Shown here one piece after another: positions 25,122 to 38,100 of a DNA stretch of 64,000 nucleotides; within the stretch, counting starts at the first letter, position 1, and every line of letters starts with the position of its first letter. The position numbers were made by a program, and so were the translations under genes. Under the pieces are notes generated by a model. The model saw nothing but the letters and a program-made list of their open reading frames with translations. It searched no databases and had not been told where the DNA came from. Origin of the DNA: Allacma fusca (Eukaryota; Arthropoda; Collembola; Symphypleona; Sminthuridae); the NCBI GenBank assembly GCA_947179485.1, contig OX359250.1, forward strand, positions 17,404,539 through 17,468,538, in the 5' to 3' direction.

Positions 25122-27471
25122 ATCACTCAGATTGGGGATGGGGTTTTGTGTGCCTATGTTCCTAAAGCATAATCTTAGTAGTTCGCGCTACCTCACGCTG
25201 GTTTATGCTGGGAATTTTGTTAGAGTTTAAAATTTATAATCGCAGGGATAGGGTTCTGTGTCCTTTCCGCACCATTTAAAATTTCTTACATTAAATCCCA
25301 TTTGAAATTCACGCTTATGTGTATTATAAAATATGACAGAGGGAACTTTTAGGATCTACTCTCATAAAATCGTTTCTTCAGTGACATGGAATATTGTACT
25401 AATTTGACAAAATTGCAAAGAGGTAGAAATTCCAGAAGTGAAACAAAAATAAACCTAAAAAATTATTTTAGTAGGACGTTAGGTTTCCTTCAGCACTCTA
25501 AACTTCGTTCAGAATTCACGAATACAGGATTTTCTCATTTGTCATGCCTTCTAGTACCTGAATTATTGCTTCGTGGAAATTTAATTTGATCTTAGTATAG
25601 TTCCCTTAATTCCAAAATCTCTTCCGTGGGACCCAGAAGCGTAAGACAAGATTGAAAAGAGAAAAAATGTTTACTCTTTAAAACAATTCATAAAACTTGC
25701 GCTTGGTTTCAGTTCCTGTGACCTCAATTTTTGACTTAGGAATATGCCATTAAACTCAAATTAATCCCTACGACATTTGCTACAGCCATAACATTTTGAA
25801 ATATTTTTTGAAACGAGCGGTTTTTGGAAAAAATGGCAAGATGAGAAACTCACCTATTCCACATCTTTCTTTGCTCCTAAAGGTGAATTTCCCGATCCTT
25901 CCTCTCTGAATTTACGGGTCATGCCCTAAATTCTCAGAAGAGGGATTTGTGCAACATCCCACTCCCAGATAGCCAATGAAATTTCCTACTAGTGTCAAAA
26001 TATACTTGGAAAAATCTATATCTGATTAAACAATTTAAAACTTTCCTGACTTTGCTCTCATTCCTTGAACGCTGTATTCAAAGTTTCGGAGCTATAGTGG
26101 GATGAAACAAATTTTGAAAATGTGTAAAAACATTTGCTAAATCAAGGGGAATTAAATATTTTCGACTATAATCAGGACTAGGGGAGGGGGGATAAATTGT
26201 CTCTAGGCACCCTAGATATGATGAAAGAACATTAAATTATTTTCGAGGGTATTAGTTATTTATGACATTATGACTATTATACTTCATGGGGCGAAACTTA
26301 CACAATAGGCTTCTAACTCAAAACTTATTTTCGATTTGAATTTGAACTAAATACTAATAAAAGGGTGAGTCACAAATTTTAGCATCCCTTGTTTACCATC
26401 AGCTTTCACACAGCACATAAAAAAACCAAGATTTTGTAAAACTTTGATTTATAACATCTATTGTGATCACGACTCGCGACATCGCAAAATTACATTTTGA
26501 AGTCAGGGAATTTGTTGCCTTTGTTCATTCCATGCGTTATTTGGTTATTTGTGTGTGCCTGGCGTCTTCTGTTCAAGAAAAGGAAATTATAAAATCCCAT
26601 TACATAAATGTACTAATTTCTTTATTGCATTTCGGGAAATCTAACCTCGAACATTTCCATAGAAATTAATATAATTTATTAATTTAGTACATATTCAAAA
26701 ATACTTGCCTTCGGGGTGTAAATTTGAAAAATGAAATCTTTTAAATCTTAATCATTGCTCCTTATTCGTAATGAATTTAAGGGATTTGAAGTTGAATGAC
26801 ATTGCCGTACAGTCCGTTATGGATGAATTATTAACATTATTTAAATTTTTGTAATTACTTGTGTACTAGACATTTATTTCCAAACCCTATCATTACTAAT
26901 AATTATCACATATATACAACACCCAACAAAAATAATAGTAGCGGCTTTTACACACAAATATACATCTGTATTTTATACGTAAATATAGTAACTCCCGGGG
27001 TGGTTAATGTTAATTGCTATGTTATGTTATTTATCCATATCTTGATGTTAGTTGAGTATAAATATGATACATATGTACACAAATCAGTAACGAATATCCT
27101 TAATGCCCTATAAAATTTCAAGTGTTAAAAAAAGTGCTGGGAAAAGTTGAAGTTGACTGTGCGGCTGTAATAATCCTAATTATCCTTAATGCCTTTTAAA
27201 ATTGCAAGTGTTAAAAAGTGTTGACAAAGTTGAAGCTGACTGTGCAACTGTGACTTGTAGCTCATAGGGAAAATACATAATATCACATCAAATTAAAAAA
27301 TTTTGGGAGTAGCAGCAGCTCATGAGTATCATAATTATGAAAATACGCTTGAAAATGAAGGAATACTATTCCGGATTAATTATTATTTGTTTTGGATCTG
27401 ACAGAAGAACTTAAGCAGATATATCCAACAACATATTGAGTTGTTCACATCCGTTGGGCATTTAATCTCAA
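25122..27471. other. Non-coding region upstream of the P4 ATPase
   Basis: About 25700-26200 is a diverged dispersed-repeat copy. Around 27090-27270 a segment with CCTTAATGCC, AAGTGTTAAAAA and GTTGAAG is repeated about 90 bp apart, a short degenerate tandem duplication. No gene is seen before the ATG at 27472. Confidence 0.4.
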
Positions 27472-30400
27472 ATGGGCATATTTGACAAATTATTTAAAAA
27501 ATTAAAGGTGAGAACAATTCTATGAGGGGGGGGAGAGGGAAGCAATTATATATTTGAAGAATGACACTGTTCCTTTATTATCACTTGGATTACTATTTCA
27601 GAGAAAGAATTCTGCGAATTCAGAGCAAGGTCATCGACTAATTTACTTTGGGAAAGTGCCCACAATAGAATCAATAGATCAAGATTTTTTGAAGGATTTG
27701 ACTGAGTCTCCGACAGCTACTGCAGTAGGAAATGATGAAGACCCGAGAGTTCTACCTCAGACTGTACCCACCACCCGTACTTTGATTAGTAAATATGTAC
27801 CTTCGAAGAAGGAGAAACAAAAGAAATCCATCAGATCCAATTGGGAACGTAGGAATCGAGAATTTGCAAATAATCAGATTAAAACATCTCGATATACGTT
27901 ACTGAATTTTATCCCCAAAAATTTATTTGAACAATTTCGTCGCGTGGCTAACTTTTATTTCCTCTGCATGGCAGTTATTCAAGTAATGTTAAAAAGTTTA
28001 AGTATGGCACATACATAAAACACAATCAAAATTTTACATTTGTAGTACCATACATAGAACATTTTGAAAATAGTTAAAATAATTGAAATTATTCCAGTAA
28101 CAGTAATTGTTCTTTTTTGTACTGATCTCAAACAGATAGTTATAGATAGTCCGGTGGAACCTTTTACAGCCGCTGCTCCTCTCATATTTGTGATTCTATC
28201 CACTGCAATTAAACAAGGGTACGAAGACTGGTTAAGACATAAAGCGGATGCGAACGTTAATAATCGACCCGTGTGCGTGGTCCGGGACCAACACTTAATG
28301 GTATGACAAATCTGAAGCCCAATTTTTATACATTGCTTAAAATTCCATCTATATATGACTAATTAGTCAATAATTAATACAGAATTTACTATAATTCCTC
28401 AGGTAATTAAATCCAGGGATGTAAAAGTGGGGGATATTGTGAGGCTTGAGGGAGAGGATCAAGTCCCAGCCGATGTTCTTATTGTTGGCTCCAGTGACGA
28501 ATTCCTCCGTTGTCAAATCACCACAGCCAACCTTGATGGTGAAACTAATCTTAAAGTAAATCAGATAATTATTACAAGCATTCTGTAAATTCCTGAACAG
28601 ATCATTAATGAGCCTCAACAAAACCAAAAATACATTATAAAAAATTGTTATGGATTAGTAGATGCGTTATTGCCCAGCTGGACTTCTCCAGTTGAAGCAC
28701 GAAAAAGACTTTTCTCGACTTCATGTCATTGTGGAATGTGAACAACCAAATCATAGTCTGTATGAATTTAATGGATGCCTTCTCGTCCCACCGAACAGAA
28801 TGGCAGGAAGTATCACGGACAGTGCTGCTTCAATGAGAGATCCAAGCACTCCAAGATCTAGTGACGGAAGTTCTAGAGTAACTATTACACATTTATTTTT
28901 AATTTCTATTTCAAAAAGAATTTTCTAATTGTTATGGCCAATTTTCCCCAGCTTCAGATGCAAACTGTCCCAAACTCTTCGGGGAACTTTATGAAACGAA
29001 GCAGCTGGACTGAAAATGACCCTCCAAGTGACTCCGATTTTTTCACAATTCCTTTAACAATGGAAAATATCCTTCTTCGTGGAGCTCGAGTGAAAAACAC
29101 GGAATTTATTTTTGGGCTTGTGGTCTACACTGGGAGAGATACGAGATTAGCTCAGAACTCTAAACAGTCGACAATTAAACATTCTACTGTTGAGAAGTAA
29201 TTTAGACTTTTAAGTTTATGTACATACTTTCATAGTACAATATTTTTAGAATATTAAGAATGATTAATGCTTTGATTCTTTGAAATGATTTTGTTTAGAT
29301 CGGAAAATCAATTCTTGTTTATCTTTATCATCATTTTGGTCTTGATGGTCATCTTCTCAACAAGCTTTCACTACTGGTGGGAGGAAGCGGGTGTTATAAG
29401 TAAATAGTGACATTTATTCTATCCTACCAAGTGACTTACTCTGATTTTAATAAGCAGCTCGATTTATTTTCCAGAGGATGCTGTGTACATAGGACGTATG
29501 ACAAACTCAAACAGTGTTAGGAAATGGGCTTCTCAATTCCAAGACATAGTTCCCAGCTTCTTTATTCTGTTCAATTATATCATTCCTATTTCCCTCTACG
29601 TAACAGTCGGTATAATTAATTTTCATTTTTTTCATTTTTCCATACTTTACATGAAGCGCCGTAATTCATTACATATAAGGTATGTATAATAAGCACCAAA
29701 TGTTTTAAAATGTTGCAGAACTGCAAAAATTTTTCGGGAGTAAATTTTTCGTATACGACATAGAAATGACTTACCCGGTCTCTGAGAACCCGCCCCTATG
29801 CAACACTTCGGATTTGAACGAGGAGCTGGGACAGATAGAATACTTGTTTACGGACAAAACAGGGACTCTCACAGAAAATATCATGCAGTTCCGGCATGTC
29901 TCTGTTGGGGGGATTAATTATGATTTCATTGAAGACTCCTTATTTATCCGAACTAGCGGGTCATCTAAAGAAGATAAGGTCTCTATTGAGATTGACAAAG
30001 ACCAGAGTGTCACTGATTTCCTCAAAATACTAGCCCTTTGTCACAGTGTCCAACTCATGCCGATCCGAAGACCCTCATTTGAGTCCACGAACCCAATTGT
30101 AAATGCAGGTGGTCCGAGTGTTAAGGTCAAGAATGCTAAAATAAGAGCCTCCTCCAGTATGTTTGAATTTAGTCGAAATAGTGAGCCAGCGGTAGGGATA
30201 CTGGGCAAATGGGAGTATCAGGCATCCAGTCCAGATGAGAAAGCATTGCTCGAGTCATGCTATAGGTAATATTTTCCTCATTTTTTGGAAATTCGGATGA
30301 TACATTGAGACCCAATAAGCTCAGCTTTCTTTCTTTTTGCTATAGATTAGATGTCAAATATTTGGGCGAGAGAGAAGACATGATGACTTTAGATGTTTTT

Positions 30401-33400
30401 GGGAAAGTTGAGAACTTCCGGCGCCACTATGTCCTGGAATTTGATCCAGGTTAAGTTTTACGCTTGATTAATTGGGAAATCGTTTCGACCTTTTCCTTCA
30501 TATTATTTTTCTTGGTTCTAGATAGAAAATGCATGTCAGTCATTGTGGAGAACCAGAAAGGTGAAGTATGGCTTCTGTGCAAAGGAGCTGAGTCAACCAT
30601 CATTCCACGATGTGACACCGGCCCTTCCGAGGAAGTCATGAAATCCGTGATTGAATTTGCAATGGTAAGAGTGATAATTCTTACAATAATTATTTTTTTC
30701 AATATCCCTCGAAAACACATATTGGAATTATCGCAGATTGGAATGCGAACTCTTGTAGTTGCCCAGCGCCAACTGACAACAGAGGAGCTTCGTAAATTCT
30801 CTCACAAGCTAAAAGCAGCTAGGCGTCTCATCCAGGGTCGTGAGGAGGCCATGCGGGAGTTGTACAGATCCGTGGAGAGTCATCTTGTTTGTGTGGGTGC
30901 GACTGGGGTGGAAGATCAGCTTCAGAGTGGTGTTCCTGAGATGCTCATGTCTTTGAATGCTGCTGGGATTCGAATTTGGATGCTAACTGGTGACAAAATT
31001 GAGACCGGGGTTAGCGTAGGGGTAGCATGCGGGCTCATCACCCAATCCTCCAAGCAGTTCTATTGTACTAATGGCACTGACAAGGACTTGGTGAAAGCTC
31101 ATTTGGAACAAATCAAGTATACAAATGCTATTGAACACTTCATATTTTCGACATTATAAGTACATTAATAACGATATTCCCTGTAAAATTACCCTTGCCT
31201 TATGGTCTCAGGAAGGAAATTACCCCAGACGATAATAATACACTCATTATGGACGGCGCTACTTTGGAATTAGCTTTTAGTGAGTGCCCTGATCTTCTGT
31301 GTGATGTCGCTTTAACCGTTTACAGAGTCATCTGTTGTAGGATGGCTCCTCTCCAAAAAGCTCAGGTATTCTTCCAATTACAAATAAGTACTAGTCTCCT
31401 ACTATTACACATAGCTCTACATACGTTGAAACCATGTCTTCAAAATATCTGGAAAGGAAACTTTTAGTCTGGCTTAACTCTCAGATGTTTGATATAATTC
31501 AGATCGTTCATATGGTAAAGGAGTCGAAGAATAAACCTATCACTGCAGCAGTCGGTGACGGGGCTAATGATGTGGCCATGATTCAAGAGGCTCACCTGGG
31601 AATTGGTACTGGACCTATAGTATCTACTTATTTATAATATTATGAATGACCTAAGGGATTATACATAATAAGGAATTTGTGTAGGGATCCTGGGGAAAGA
31701 AGGTCGTCAGGCCGCCAGAAGTGCGGACTTTGCTCTTGCTCGTTCTTCGTTTTTAAAAAAAGCTATTTTAGTTCACGGTCATTGGTATTACATTCGGCTT
31801 GCAATTCTAGTTTTATATTTTTTCTACAAAAATATTGTGTTCATTGGACCGCAGTTTATTTATTGTTTCTACTCAGCGTTCTCCACTCAGGTACAGTGGC
31901 AGTTTACAGCATAAGTATACAGTAACATAAATATTTTTATGGTGTGCTCGTACAGAGCAGTATACAGCGAACAATAATTTACTACAATTCTATCAAAATC
32001 CATAGAGTTTGTACGATGGATGGTCCTTAATGGTGTACAACATCTTTTACACGTCCTGTCCCATTTTTGCGTACGGACTTCAGGAACAACCTTACCGAGA
32101 CAATATTCTCATGGACAATCCATTCCTGTATAGGAGCATTACTAGGAATAGGCTTCTGACCTGGTGTCAGTTTTCCAAGTGGTGCATTTTTGCTGTTTGG
32201 CATTCCCTAGTATGTTTTTATGTCCCTTATTTTTCTTGGCCAATATTTTCACCAATCGAGGATTTGTCATCGTTTGGTACAATTTGTTACTGTAGCGTCG
32301 TCGCAGTTGTGAATATGAAGGTACACACCGCAGTTCTCAATCATATTACTACTAGTATAGGTATAAATAGTATTTTTATGGGCTCATTCGGACGTAGGAA
32401 TTTTCTATTAATGAATGAATACTATGACTGACTCTTTGTAGATCGCCATTGAGACAAAGTTCTGGAGTGCATGGACCATCTTTTCTTACTCTTTTTCCTT
32501 CGGATTAATGTTTATTCTTAGTTCCTTATATTCCGAGACGAATTTGTAAGTTTATATTTCAACAGTAATGAAGTGATTTTACTTAATAATTCTGTAGTTG
32601 TGAAAATATCAAATGTGGAAAAATAAACTTGAATGTTTCGTGATTACGAAATACCTGTATGATAAATAAGGGTATATGTTTCCTTTTTTACAGGAGTATG
32701 ACCTTTGGGGATTCCGGTCAAGATTTTCGGCATGTATACTTTACTTTACTCTCAAAATTTAGTTTTTGGCTGGTAATAGTCGCAGCAGTGCTGATGTCCC
32801 TGATCCCAGATATACTCGTTTTAGTATGTAACAATAGCAGCTTCCGGTTAGGAAAAATTTTCAACTTTTCAAAGGTACGTTTTATGTTCTCAGCCCTCGT
32901 GTACAGGTACTATTATGGTAACACTTGATAGGCATTCCTAATCTATCCTCACAATTCCTTTTCCCCTCTCCCTGGAATATGTGGTAACGTCATCAGGCAA
33001 AGGCAAATAAACACCCTAGGGGCAGATCTATCCTTAATTTGAGCTATATTGGGAATCTACAAGCTCCAAGAATTATAGATCTCAGGCAGATTTCCGCAGA
33101 AGCGGAGACACAAACAAGCAATGTTATTGCAGAGAACGGTCTTCAACCTGGACCTGGAACGTAAAGTATATTTACCTGTGTATCCTAATACGAGAATGTG
33201 ACAATGCAAAATCCGTTGACCTCTCCTCTTTAAATTCCTTAAAATATATCATCTTCCTGCTCCTGACATCTTTTTAACATCCTAATACTCATATATTATT
33301 TCAGATGGAGAGAACATTGCAAACGAAACGGCATTTACCCATTCAGCTCTCTACGCTGTTCACACGAAGATCATCCCGGCTGGCTGTCTCCAGTGCAACT

Positions 33401-33470
33401 TTACAGTCTTACTTATCAAGAGAAGATTTTGCGTGAGGCTTTCATTTTCAGAGCATGCTGCTGCCCCTAA
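27472..33470 (+). CDS. P4-type phospholipid-transporting ATPase (flippase), ATP11 class
   Basis: Moves aminophospholipids to the cytosolic leaflet, normally with a CDC50 partner. Exons: 27472-27507, 27602-27982, 28136-28300, 28403-28555, 28662-28877, 28952-29196, 29299-29399, 29475-29609, 29719-30265, 30346-30449, 30522-30664, 30737-31116, 31212-31365, 31503-31605, 31685-31890, 32006-32320, 32442-32545, 32694-32874, 32997-33160, 33305-33470; 1332 codons, frame kept throughout. Landmarks: DGET (about 239-242) in the actuator domain, DKTGT (phosphorylated Asp about 523), MLTGDK, and GDGAND (about 938-943), then six C-terminal membrane segments. LQQ-type loops and [20 protein letters not shown] match ATP11 proteins. 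It is longer than usual ATP11 (about 1130-1190 aa) through a Ser-rich insert near 285-345 and an N-terminal extension. The last two exons are the least certain. AATAAA is at 33813-33818. Confidence 0.93.
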
Positions 33471-35172
33471 GATGATTCCATGAGCTGCAAATCTACCAAA
33501 TTGTGTATTTCTCTTCTTGACAATACAACTTTCTACAACTTACAAGACAAATTGGAGCATAATGTTACATGTTACATCTACATTACATATAACAAATCTC
33601 CTAGAAGGTATTCAGGCGGGCTTTATTTTACAACAAAGTTATCAGTCATTAATGTTCCATTCTAGTATTAAAGTACCAAATACATTATACTCTGAAATTG
33701 AATTCTCTCTTTAATCAAAAATAGATACAGAACAAAAGCAATTCTTAATTATTGGACGTTTTATTACAGTCATAATACAGCAATATAGCTTTAATATTAG
33801 ACGACATAAGAAAATAAAATTAGACTAGTGTGTTTAATGGGTGAATTATTAAACATACTTTAAAAACTTGTCCCGCCACATTTTTCAGGAATCGAATATT
33901 TGTTTAATTTTCTGAAACAAACTCTTATAAAACCTGAACGCCGAATGAAATCATAATAATTGTTATGAAACTTCAAAGTCGACCATAAAATAAATTATTA
34001 TTATTTTTGTTTAAGAATGAGCAGATTCCTTCTGATAAACAAACATATGTAAGTGTACATATAAGCTGCAAATTATTATTTACAGCTCAACAACTCTAAG
34101 CAGCATTTTGTGAATAAATTTCGTTGAACTCGGTCAGACAAATGTACGATTGGAGACAAAAATCGTAAAGTTTGCAAAATGATGTCGACTCGACATTATT
34201 TTTCCTAAACCGCTTTACCGATTTTAATCAAATGTGATATGAGCCTAACTGTTGATACCAATAAAGTTCACAAGAAGTTTCATCGAAATCGGTGAGTATA
34301 TGTTTTTCGGGTAGGCTTCGTAACAATCTCAACGTGGTAAATTCATTAAACGATTTAAAATATAATTTTTATTGACAGTCATTTCCGTCAAGCTTGTAGT
34401 GAAAATTCCACGTGTATTTTTTCGAATTAATCTGTCACCAAAAGGCTTACTCTTAATTTTTGAAAGCTGTCCATACTAGATTTATATAAAGACGCGTGAA
34501 ATGTTGAATTGGGTGATATGCACTTTCTTAAGACTATGCAGTATAAGATCATTTGAGTTTAAAAATAATTTTCTTGCCTTGTTGTAGTTAACGAAGATTT
34601 AGTGTCCAGTAACGAGAGTGCGAAACGGGTTTGACAAGGAGGGCGTAAAAGCAAAAGCGAAAACTGCCAAAAATGTTAATTTGTTTTTGTTTATGTTTTC
34701 GTCCAAAATTGTTTTTCTTTTAACCAAATTACTACTTTAGCGTTTTCGTTTACTTTATAAAAAACGGTTACTTCAGTTTTTCCTTGAAACTGCTTGCTAA
34801 AAACGGCTTACAAAAACGTTTCCCATCCCTGGTCTCCAACATCTGACCTCATGTTGAAGTAATGATTTCCCAAAGAACAACCAATCTGCCGATTGGTATT
34901 TCTCGTATGACACCCTTGTACTACATCCGTTTGAGAAGCTTCATCCTATATACTTAACGTACGTCCTTAACATTACGTAAATATTAAGGACCCTATAATT
35001 ACTAGAAAATCTAAACCGCATATTTTTTAATAACTCATTTAACTTTTAATAAATGTAAATTTAACATTAAATAGTTATTTACATAAAATATAAAATTATT
35101 TTGATTTATTTTGGCTCGATAGGCAGCAACAAATAATGTAGTTAGTTCATATCTTAGAGAAACATTCCGCCT
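33471..35172. other. Intergenic between the flippase and TMEM67 3' ends
   Basis: The two genes are convergent. The region is AT-rich; a reverse AATAAA at 35105-35110 serves TMEM67. Near 34800-34832 the sequence TTTCCCATCCCTG looks like one terminus of a hAT-type element, but I find no matching left end. No gene is seen. Confidence 0.45.
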
Positions 35173-38100
35173 TTAAATAAGAAATCTGCTGTCAATCAAT
35201 GTCTTCCTTGCCAAGTTCCGCTTGCCCAGATAATTTCGAGTGTACTTTAAAGCCTTAAATATAATCAAAAATCGTTGTAATAAAATCCTTGCATTATTGG
35301 TGTGACATGATACTGGTTAACATAACGATAGAATGTGGTGGGTTACCATGTCAATGAAGTACGTCAAAATACCAGCGAGCAGGAAGTTGTGAGACAGAAT
35401 TTCCATAAAAATGAACGTATACAAGTTGAAAAGAAACAATGTCCTCTCATTTCCGTAGAACAGGACAGAATCAAATGAGTGACCATTGTCTGCAAAAATG
35501 TATGAATAAAACTACTTATATACCAACAACATATAAAGTAAACGTTTAAAAATTGTAGAAAGGAAAATCGTACATACATACATGTAATTATTATTAAAAC
35601 TGGCAATTCAATACCGTTTTTCATAATTAATCATTCAAAATCAAAGGAATATCTTTTTAATGCTTCCCAAATATTATTGAAAAGCAGAGATCCCGAGGGG
35701 TTCCTCCTGTTTTTTTTTAAACTAAGTTAAGTTAAATCCCATAAGAAATTTTCATTTTTGAAAGTCGGACAAAATTTTAAAAAATGAGACTTTAGCTGCT
35801 TGGTACAACATTTTCTATATTAAATATCATAATAAATATGAAGAACTGCAAGTAGTGAAGTTACCGAAACCTCATCTGCCAATTTCAAGTTCAAGTACAA
35901 TATTGAGATTTTAAACATTTTCAGTGAAATACACGAATGAAAAGTCACGAGTATGTACATAAGCAAGTGACTCACCAAATATCTGATTCTCCCAGTTTGT
36001 AGTAAATGTTTTTCCAGATTTTCTAAAGTTTGTTCCATTGACCTGTGTCAATTTTTGATATCACTGTGCACAAACCTGGAGCAAAGTCGGAGTGATTTTA
36101 CGGAATGATTTTTGGATTCAACAGTTGATTATTTCAACAGGAAATTTTACTCAGTAGCGAAACTGAGAAAAACTCCGAAAAGGAAGAGTTTTTGCTTTTG
36201 CCATTTTTTTAATGACAGTTGCAACCGTTGTAAAAATATTTCATAGCACTAATCTTCTTGAAAAGTTGCGTTGGATCGACTATAAGATTTCCTACAAACG
36301 AGCGCTATTTATAATTGAAAAAATTTGCTGTAGAAATAACTATTGAATTCAGTATCCGTAAAACATCCCGACTTTGCTTCACGTTCGTGACTCCTGTGTT
36401 CTCAAATATTGACTAAGGTCATTGGAACAAATTGTATAAAATCAGGACAAAAATTTGCTACAAACTGACGAAACAAATATTTTATGAATTACTCCCTCGT
36501 ATACCAGGCTGGAGTTTCAAGATGGATCATCGTTTTGTGCTACCCTCTATATGAAGGGGTTATTCTAATCTTTTCAATATAATTATTATTACTACGACTT
36601 TATTATAAATGCTTTATCAAGAAATTGTAACTTCAAAAATTGAATAAGGATCCAGCTGTGAATACTTATGAACAATAATAATTATTAATTCATGTCATTA
36701 AAAATAAATGTTGTTATAAATTACATTCATAGCAGCATTTACCTGTGTAGAAAATAGCTCGGTCTTGTGTCACATCTCCAAATTCCATGTCAAAAGTTGC
36801 TTCGAAGAAACTCTTGTCCGTCACTTCGTAGTCTAAGTCACTTAAGGCATGCTCCAAGAACGCTGTCAGGAAGCGATTCATAGAGTGGTAAGCATGGACA
36901 CTTAAATTCAGCATGGTCGACGTGGGTTTGGATGTGTTCAGCTGGATTTTTGTTGTCAGATAGCCTAATTGTCCTCGACCCTTACCAATATTTACATTGA
37001 CACTGCTACTCTAAAAATAAAACATATTTTGACAATTACAATAATTGAAATCTTCGATGATTGCTGATTTTTCATTGTCAAGACTTACAGCATATAGAGG
37101 CTGCAAAACCTGGTTGTACACAGAGCGAAAAGATTTCGGTACTGAGATCAAAAACGTTTGCTGATCCGTTGAAGGGAGCAGGCCACGTCTTCCACAGAGG
37201 TCCTCCTCTTCCCGATTTAGCTGATCAATCATGGTTTGCATACTGGTATCGCTAAACCCATGAACGGATCTAAGGTTTAAGAATTTCATCAGCTTTACTT
37301 TGACCTCAATAATTTTCATTGGAACACGCACACTAAGTTAATGGGTAAGTCATACCGGCCATGAATGTAGTAGCCATATTGATCAGCTGCTAAAATGAAT
37401 ACACTGATATTGGCCAAAGTACAAATATCGACAAAATCTTGAATTTTGTTGGCAACAAAACGTTCAATGAACCCGGCTCGAAGAATGTACTGTAATGTAA
37501 AATCATTATTACTCCATGAAGGATTAGATTTTAAATTAGCTAATAATATTCCTTTCCATCTCTATGTGTCCTTAAAGGATTTAATAAAGGTCTACCAGAC
37601 TATTTTTGAAGCCATGAGTACCTGAATGCCCCCAATTATCAGGAATACAAGACTTCCAACAGCGAACCGAGCAGACATGCAGTAAGGTATGCTACGGTAC
37701 TCCGGACCAGGATTGACAGTCCCCTCTGGTGATAAAAGTCCCCAGAATTTAAGACCCACAATCTAAAAGTAGATAATTACATCAAGTCTATTGAATTATT
37801 TAATTAATTATGCATTACATGCATAAAGATAATCCATAAATTAGTAGAATATACAAACGAACCTCCAGTAAAAATATCGTGAGAATAATCTGAGCAGCTG
37901 TATGAATCTTCCTCGTGGACTGGATTTCATTCCATTCATTAGCAATGAAATAAGTCCTCCAAATGCTGACATTTCCTTCAGATTTTTCTGTATTATAATT
38001 TCCGGACTCTGACATGTGAACACTACTGCTCGCTGACTTGTTAACAGTTGACGGGCTTTGTAAAACGTGCCGTGCCCTGGGGCGTTCCCAGTCAATAAAA

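Noticed and set aside
34600..34832. A third hAT element ending in TTTCCCATCCCTG
   Set aside because: No matching left terminus or 8-bp duplication could be found, so it is mentioned only as a possible one-ended remnant.
37270..37332. Upstream acceptor that would add about 20 residues before SVHG in TMEM67
   Set aside because: The family continues YYIHGR directly into SVHG; the acceptor at 37270-37271 gives that join in frame, so the longer frame is intron read-through.
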